Shown here piece by piece: positions 19,828-25,135 of a stretch of DNA of 25,135 nucleotides (positions within the stretch are counted from its first letter, which is position 1; every line of letters starts with the position of its first letter). The position numbers were made by a program, and so were the translations under genes. The notes under the pieces are model-generated. The model was not told the origin of the DNA. It did no database searches and saw only the letters and a list, made by a program, of their open reading frames with translations. Source of the DNA: Teratosphaeria epicoccoides (lineage: Eukaryota; Ascomycota; Dothideomycetes; Mycosphaerellales; Teratosphaeriaceae); contig JADDMT010000252.1 of NCBI GenBank assembly GCA_021401465.1, positions 1 to 25,135 of the forward strand, read 5' to 3'.

Positions 19828-20187
19828 TGATATAGATGTATGTGCTATATGATATGAAAATATCTCGCAGTGTGACAGAGTAATCCGACCTTTTAGTAGG
19901 TACAAGACAGCGCTGCTTTCTGCTTATCGCAGAGGTGGCGCTAAGGGTGCTTATAACCCCCGACGCTCCTCAATTAGGGAAAGCATGTCCGAGCCTAACC
20001 CCGTAGGGGTACCGTAGGGTTAGCGACGTAGGGGCGTCCTACGTCGACAACTGATCCTACTCAGACGACATACGAGCTAACGTATGTACGAAGGACCCCC
20101 TTGCCATATGTAGCAGGGTCGCTACATGCCAAGGGCGGCCATTAGAACCCATGCGGTTCAAATGGTCCCCTAGTATCAACCGTATCA
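19828..20187 (-). repeat. LTR-C, 3' LTR of chromovirus copy C (360 bp)
   Basis: The best preserved of the three LTRs, with intact termini: TGATACGG at the sense start (20187) and ATATCA at the sense end (19828). A polypurine tract lies immediately on the sense-upstream side (20188-20203), which identifies it as a 3' LTR. Inside, TTATAA lies at 19951-19956 and the putative RNA start AGAAAGCAG at 19921-19913 (sense). The base before it belongs to the integrase of gypsy element 2 (ACGAC, 19823-19827), so the chromovirus was inserted into that element. Confidence 0.92.
19913..19956 (-). promoter_or_regulatory. LTR core promoter and predicted RNA 5' end
   Basis: In sense orientation, TTATAA (19956-19951) is followed 29 bases later by AGAAAGCAG (19921-19913). 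That 9-mer is the exact complement of CTGCTTTCT in the primer-binding region after the 5' LTRs of copies A and B. The TATA-to-start spacing is normal for RNA polymerase II. Confidence 0.55.
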
Positions 20188-20203
20188 CTGCCCCTCCTCC
20201 TAT
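20188..20203 (-). other. Polypurine tract of chromovirus copy C
   Basis: The sense strand reads ATAGGAGGAGGGGCAG directly before the LTR start TGATACGG. A purine run abutting the 3' LTR is the plus-strand primer of LTR retrotransposons, so the DNA to its right is internal element sequence. Confidence 0.8.
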
Positions 20204-20985
20204 GAGGATGTCCCTAGCCTCACTAAGTGACGCACGCGGAACATATAGGGTACGGGATGTGGCACGCTCACACCGCGCAAGGGTGAATAGGTAGATAGCC
20301 TGCGTAACATGTGTCATGCGCACACCTTAACACCTTCGCAGCGAGTGCGGGGCGGAGGCTGCTAACTCGGGCGGGTTTCAATCCATTACATGTTAGGCGG
20401 CTTCGCAACACCTTCGCTTTACATGCGGATCGAGATATCAGGAAACCACGAGTACGTACTTCGGTTAATCCTTGAAATTATAGGGCGAGCATGCGCGCCA
20501 GCCTCGCCAAGTAGCTTGGCTGTCCCTATTTAGTCGTGACCGTGAAGAACGTGTCGCAGAACCTCGGGGTAGTAGGAAAGTACGCGGACGCTCTGTGCGC
20601 GCTACTCGAAACGGCAGGAGCGCGCTCCTGGCGCGGGCCTCGCCACATTTCCATGCTAGTAGGCTAGCACGAGTGCGGTCGGCGCACATGCGTGACGGCC
20701 GCGTTATCCGTTATTGCATTATTCGGTCCCCTTGTGAGTTAACCAAAGGTAGGTACTCTGCGCATGTAGTTCGAGTCACTAGCTCAACAGTTGCGGTAGG
20801 CAACAGGGGGGCTGTTAGAGGGTATAAAAACCTCGTCGCTTCCTAAACTTTCCTGTTCCAAGACACTAACATCGACCTCCGCTCCTACTTCGCTTAGCTT
20901 GCGCCTCGCCGTGTCTGCGGGTCTGTACCGGAGCTCCTTCTTCTTTAATCAATCAATCAAGATCAATCAACCTGTCTTAGCTACA
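20204..20985 (+). promoter_or_regulatory. Upstream region and TATA box of the antisense gene
   Basis: No gene is supported in this GC-rich 780-bp stretch. It contains a perfect 16-base palindrome CAGGAGCGCGCTCCTG (20615-20630), an inverted repeat GCCAAG-TAG-CTTGGC (20506-20520), a TATAAAA box (20823-20829), and a pyrimidine-rich leader with AATCAATCAATCAAGATC just before the ATG in an ACAATGGC context. This looks like a complete fungal promoter and 5' leader for the gene at 20986. Confidence 0.6.
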
Positions 20986-22482
20986 ATGGCTCATGTGCTG
21001 CAGACTAAGTTCGACGCTACTCGCTCTGCCCGCAATTGTCGCTCGTGTCGACGATGCCTTGACAACCTTAGTAGCCAAGCTGCACACATCTCTCCTCCGC
21101 GTGTTAGTAAGGCGTCCCCTACCCGCGAGGTATGTGTGACTTGTACTAACCGAAGCGTAGCCGAGATCTGCGTCGGCAGGTTTGATAAGGGCGGTGTCTA
21201 CCGCAATTATGTCAACTATAATGGCAAGCATCAAAAATGCTAAGACCTCCCTGAAGAGGTGTACGGCGAGTACAACTAGCTCTACCGTAACATCGATGAC
21301 TTCTAGAGTGCGCGCGACGAGGGGATTGCTAAAGGCACTCTGACCATGAACAGGCTACAGGCTAAGTCCCGCGAGGCACTCGCCTACCTGCTCGGCGCCC
21401 TCTCGTGCTTTACCGCGACTGCTAACCGTTCTCATGGCGGCGTTCGCTTCGACTCTCTGCTAACAGGCGAAAACGTTTGTCTAGGTCTGATCGCAGACTT
21501 AGTCTAGAAGATCTTGAAGGTGCTAACCGTTAGGGTCGAGACCTTCGCCATAGTACGCATACAGTGCGGGTACCCTCCGAGTATGAAATGCTGACTTTTC
21601 CGCTAGGCTAACGTTAGCGTCGAGAAGTATCCGACTAGCCGTTAGCGTCAGCAACTCGGGGCCCTTGCCTCTATTGACGATGACTTTAAGACGCGGATAA
21701 TCCGCAAGAAGGTCATCAAGCAATTCAACGCTCCCGCCGCTAAGGCCACGCCCTAGCGCCGTACCGAGAGGCAGCCTGCCTCTAAGCCGGTCCCGAGGAC
21801 TAAGCCGTAAGTTACTCACTCGAATCCTGTCGCGTGCGTACAGCTAACACATTGTAGCGCCGCCGCCTACGCCGCCTCGACGCTACTGTCTAAGAAGAAG
21901 AAGAGGGCCAGGGCCGAAATTAAGGTTAGCGACGAGGAAGCCGAGCCTTCCCCGCTTGCGACCCGCACTGCGTCTGTCAAGACGCTAAGGCACAAGCCTC
22001 TAGGCCAGATCTTTGAGGATGAGGAGGATGACGACGTTCAGGATACCTTCGGTCCTGACGTGATCCCTTCGCGCCGTAGTGTCACCGCACTAGTTGCGCC
22101 TGAGGGAGACACCGAGTCCGATGATGTGGTCGACACTCGTGTCAAGAAGCGCAAGATGATCTCGAGGGCCGAGCGCGACAGCCGCAAGCGCGCTCGAGTC
22201 TCTTCGCCTTCTGATGCTGAGGATAAGGTAGTCGTCGCGACTAGGCGCGGTGAGGGTGTCGCTAGTTCTCCGGCTACTATAGGCTCTGAAGACGAGCTCC
22301 CTCGCAACCTACTAAAGAAGAAGATGCCGGCCTCTCTTCGTGGCGTTGCTACCCCCGTTACTCATAGTCGCTTCAGGGTGTTTGGTAGACCCCGTGCGGG
22401 TAGGTAGTCCCTAGCGGACCGCAACAAGAAAGACTCTCCTGCTTCGGGTTTAGTCAGGAAGCCCCCGACTAGTAGTCGCTAA
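20986..22482 (+). pseudogene. Antisense gene of the chromovirus: Cys-rich N-terminus, acidic/basic tail (about 498 codons)
   Basis: From ATG 20986 one frame reaches TAA 22480-22482. It is broken by about ten stops, nearly all TAG or TAA where Gln fits (for example 21241, 21277, 21304, 21505, 21754), plus one TGA at 21592 that could come from CGA. The N-terminus is Cys-rich: C18, C21, C24, C50, C53, C62 and C85, with Tyr 72, 75 and 78 possibly former Cys. This resembles a zinc-binding module. A conserved-looking helical segment follows (MNRLQAKSREALAYLLGALS, about 21346-21405). The C-terminal half is low complexity with basic clusters SKKKKRARAE (about residue 302) and VKKRKM, and acidic EDEEDDD (about 343), as in nuclear chromatin or DNA-binding proteins. 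It converges on the pol gene. I do not recognise a named family. Confidence 0.7.
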
Positions 22483-22622
22483 GCATTAGCTACGAAGCTA
22501 ATCCGAGCATGTCTCTTGTTCTTCTTGGGTTTATTCTAGGTGTGCCTTTAGGCATCAATGATGTATGAGTAGGGCGTTTGCTTCTCGTTGTCACTTCGCG
22601 CGTCATGCGCTACATACACGTG
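22483..22622. other. Convergent 3' ends of the antisense gene and pol
   Basis: Only 140 bases separate the two stop codons. A small stem TTAGCT-ACGA-AGCTAA lies at about 22486-22501, right after the antisense stop. No further gene is seen. Overlapping 3' untranslated regions, and hence sense/antisense transcript pairing, are likely if both genes were once active. Confidence 0.45.
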
Positions 22623-25135
22623 TCAAGAATTCTGCTCCGGAACCCTCATCTTCCCACGAATCGACCTTCTTAAGCCCTGCTCGCGCCTCCTCCGCTCTTC
22701 GAATTCACGAATAGCTTCCGGAGCGTTCTTGCAGTCTTTAGCCGGAACCCATTGTGTGTACTCAGGTAGGTATCCTTTCTACTTCACCAGATAGTGCGTT
22801 GCGCCCTTGCGCCGCATACTGTCCTTAATACCCTCGACTTCCTACTCTTCGTTCTCTTCTGCTACTAGCATCGGGTCCGCGGGCTTTTCGCCCTCGCGCT
22901 GTACCTATGGTTCGAGTAGAGATACGTAGAAGACGTCGTGCACACGATACGACGATAGCAACGATAGCCGGTACGCCTGCGAGCCTATCGCGTCGCGTAT
23001 CCGGAAGGGTCCGACGAACCTTGGCGTCATCTTCTTGCTCGGAAGTTTTAGCTTGAGATTCTTTGTCGACAGTAACACCTTCGTACTAACTGCGTACTAT
23101 ATCGGTTTAGCACGGGTGTTATTATGTTTAATCTGGGATTCTAAGGCCTTTTTCTAGTGTTCTATTAGCACCGAATGTACCTCGCGCATACGCCGCGCTA
23201 ATTCCGCAGCGGCCGGCACCCTCTCCTCAGAAGACTCGTCCCGAGGCGGTTCTAGGTGTATTTCCGGATTAAAGCCATAAAGAATCTGAAATGGCGACAT
23301 GCGCATAGTAGCATGCACGCTGTTATTGACTGCAAATTCCGCTATAGGAATTGCGTCGGCCTAGGCATCCTGGTTCTTAGCGTAGTAGCACTGAAGGTAC
23401 TACTCAAGAGTCTAGTTCATACGTTTAGTCTGACTATTAGTCTGTAGATGGAATGCTGTACTTAGGCGGTGCTTGACACGCGCCTCAAACACAAATTCTT
23501 GCTAGTATTCACTAGTAAAGACAGAACCTCGATCCGATAGGATACTTTAGGGGACACCGAAGCGCTATATGACTTCGTCGCGAAGTAGCCGCGCAAGCTC
23601 GCCACTTGTGCACTTTTTCGTACATAGGATGAAGATATTCATCTTCGAGTATCAGTCGACTACTACAAGGACAGCATCAACTACATCGCCTTTCTACTTT
23701 GCTGGCGGCAAATCGGTAATGAAATCCATGGTCAAGTCTTGCCATAGTCTCTCTGGCAGTAGGAGCGCCTAAGCATTGCCGTAGGGGCGATGGCGCCGAG
23801 ATTTGCTAATCTGGCACGTCTGGCAGGATTTGACATAGTCAGAGACATCCTGTTCTAGCGTAGGCTACTAGTATTTGCGTCCGAGAAGTGCGTTCGTCTT
23901 CTCTACGCTAAAATGGCCCGCGAGTTCATTGTCATGATGAATACAGAGGAGCTGCGAACAGAGTGCGCGGTTAGCGGGTACGTAGAGCCTATTGTCAAAG
24001 TACTACAAATCGCCCGACTTGGTCTAGTACTTCGGACCGCCTGCAGTATCCTAGAGGGCTACACCCTCATTGATCAACTCTGGTTCTCGCTCTTGCAACC
24101 GCTAAATAAGTCTCGAGACTTCTTTAAAGGGTTCTTTAGACATCGCATGCTTACCGCATGTGAGCTAGTTAACTACCGCACGGATCGAGCTAGACACGGT
24201 CGCCACAACTGCCGGATAGGAGGGTTCGTCACTAGCGGAGGCCGTGAGGCCCCATTAGACCCGCAGTCGACCTACAAGAGGAGCTAACGACGGATCGCCG
24301 CCCTAAACTGCAAGCTTCGTTTGCAGCGTAGGGAGAAGCTGTTAGTTACCCTCTTCCCTAGTGTCGTAGTCCGGTCGTCGCGAAGGACCGTCGGCCGGAT
24401 TCGTCTTTCCGGAACGATGCTAGATAACGAAGTCAAAGCTAGCGAGGAAAGTCGCCTACCTTGCTTGCCGACCACTTAGCTGCTTCACGCCCATGAAGCC
24501 GCGAAGGTTGTTATAGTCGGTGAGTACCTTAATAGGGTGCGCTGCGCCTTCGAGGTAGTGTCGGTACTCCTTGAAGCTGTTAACAATAGCCAAAAGCTCT
24601 TGGTCGTGAGTCTCGTAGTTGAGCTTAGCGCCCTGCATCTTCCGCGACTAGAAGGCAATCGGGTACTATCGCGCACTGCCTTTGTGCGACTAGAGCTGCG
24701 ATATAATTGCGGCTATTGCGAATTTTGAAGCATTAGTCTCTATCCGGATCTTCGCAGCGGGGTCAAAGTGCTAAAGTATAGGCGCAGTTTGAAAAGCTGC
24801 TTTGAGTTTAGAGAAGGCCTTGCTCTAAGCCTCCTCCCAAGGCACTTTCCCTGGCTTTTTTCCTCGAACCGCGCCCTTTGCGAGGGCCGTGAGGGGAGCC
24901 ACAATCTTCGAGTAAGATCGTATGAATCTGCGGTAGAAGTTAGTGAATCCTAGGAACACCTGCACTTCTCGGAGGGTAGTTAGCTGCAGCTACTCCGCGA
25001 TTGCGGATACCCTTTAGTCATCCATGATGACTCCTTCCGTAGAGACGATGTATCCGAGAAACTCAATCCTATCCGTCAGGAATGAGCACTTCTTTAGGTT
25101 CGCGTAGAGGGCGAACTTGCGGAGCCGTTCGAGCA
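22623..25135 (-). pseudogene. Chromovirus pol: RT end, RNase H, integrase, chromodomain (5' part off the right edge)
   Basis: Minus-strand frame ending with TGA at 22625-22623. In sense order: the RT end with FLGYIVSTEGVIMDD and FLGFTNFYRRFI (about 25080-24930); RNase H with NYETHDQELLAIV and LTDYNNLRGFM (24640-24490; Tyr for an expected His); the integrase zinc site HHDNELAGHF...CQTCQ (about 23945-23815); the integrase core with DFITDLPP (about 23725) and ILSDRGSVF (about 23540), then QTNSQTKRMN, where the catalytic Glu is Lys (AAA, 23424-23426); a GPFRIRD module near 23010; and a C-terminal chromodomain HYLVK-KGYLPEYTQWVPA (about 22800-22735). Chromodomains steer integration to heterochromatin in this clade. 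TAG replaces Gln and Trp at several points. The RT YxDD is outside the window. Confidence 0.93.

Larger units (their letters stand above)
19828..25135 (-). mobile_element. 3' part of chromovirus copy C, including an antisense gene
   Basis: On the minus strand the order is RT end, RNase H, integrase, chromodomain, stop at 22623, a 2.4-kb segment, polypurine tract, 3' LTR. The 5' LTR, gag and most of RT lie beyond the right edge. The 2.4-kb segment holds a gene on the opposite strand (20986-22482). Because polypurine tract and LTR sit on its far side, this gene appears to be inside the element. The element carries fewer TA-type mutations than the DNA to its left. Confidence 0.8.

Noticed and set aside
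19828..20187. LTR-C as a solo LTR
   Set aside because: A polypurine tract and coherent internal element sequence adjoin it on one side, so it is a 3' LTR.
20057..20689. Minus-strand open frames at 20057-20323 and 20465-20689
   Set aside because: The first overlaps the LTR end and polypurine tract, the second a GC-rich promoter region. Neither has protein-like motifs.
21523..22307. Minus-strand open frames inside the antisense gene
   Set aside because: They are reverse-strand shadows of the plus-strand frame that runs 20986-22482.

Overview
The window looks like a repeat-dense block from a filamentous ascomycete (Pezizomycotina-type) genome. The evidence is three Ty3/gypsy retroelements (one a chromodomain chromovirus), a Plavaka-type DNA transposase, and pervasive repeat-induced point mutation (RIP). 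CpA is changed to TpA on both strands, so Gln CAG/CAA and Trp TGG codons have become TAG/TAA and the tetramer CTAG is everywhere. I see no intact host gene, tRNA, rRNA or CRISPR array. Every coding region is a pseudogene, although their frames and key motifs can still be read.

Layout, left to right. (1) 1-1220: the 5' end of a chromovirus on the minus strand, with gag leaving the window and its 360-bp LTR at 861-1220. (2) 1221-3086: a fragment of an unidentified gene, here called X, in plus orientation, interrupted by a solo LTR that has a 5-bp ATAGG duplication. (3) 3087-4440: a second 5' LTR and gag of the same chromovirus family, facing the other way. (4) About 4441-15550: a probable multigene DNA transposon. 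It holds a longer copy of X on the minus strand (start 7710), a divergently oriented SNF2-like helicase gene (about 7873-10818), and a Plavaka transposase gene (about 11379-15170). A palindromic motif containing CTAGTAGTATAC is scattered through and around these genes. (5) About 15550-19827: a second gypsy family on the plus strand (gag, protease, RT, RNase H, start of integrase), cut inside the integrase core. (6) 19828-25135: the 3' part of a third copy of the chromovirus on the minus strand, made of RT end, RNase H, integrase and chromodomain (stop at 22623), then 2.4 kb, a polypurine tract and the 3' LTR (19828-20187). Within those 2.4 kb lies an antisense gene (20986-22482) with its own TATA box. 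It encodes a Cys-rich N-terminus followed by an acidic/basic nuclear-type tail.

Two arrangements deserve most attention. One is the apparent X + SNF2 helicase + Plavaka transposase element. The other is the chromovirus carrying an antisense zinc-finger-like gene between pol and its 3' LTR. Mutation load differs between parts: 1221-19827 is heavily mutated, while the gag at 1-811 and the segment 19828-25135 are lighter. This fits successive nested insertions of different age. Function, element boundaries and nesting order are inferred from sequence alone.
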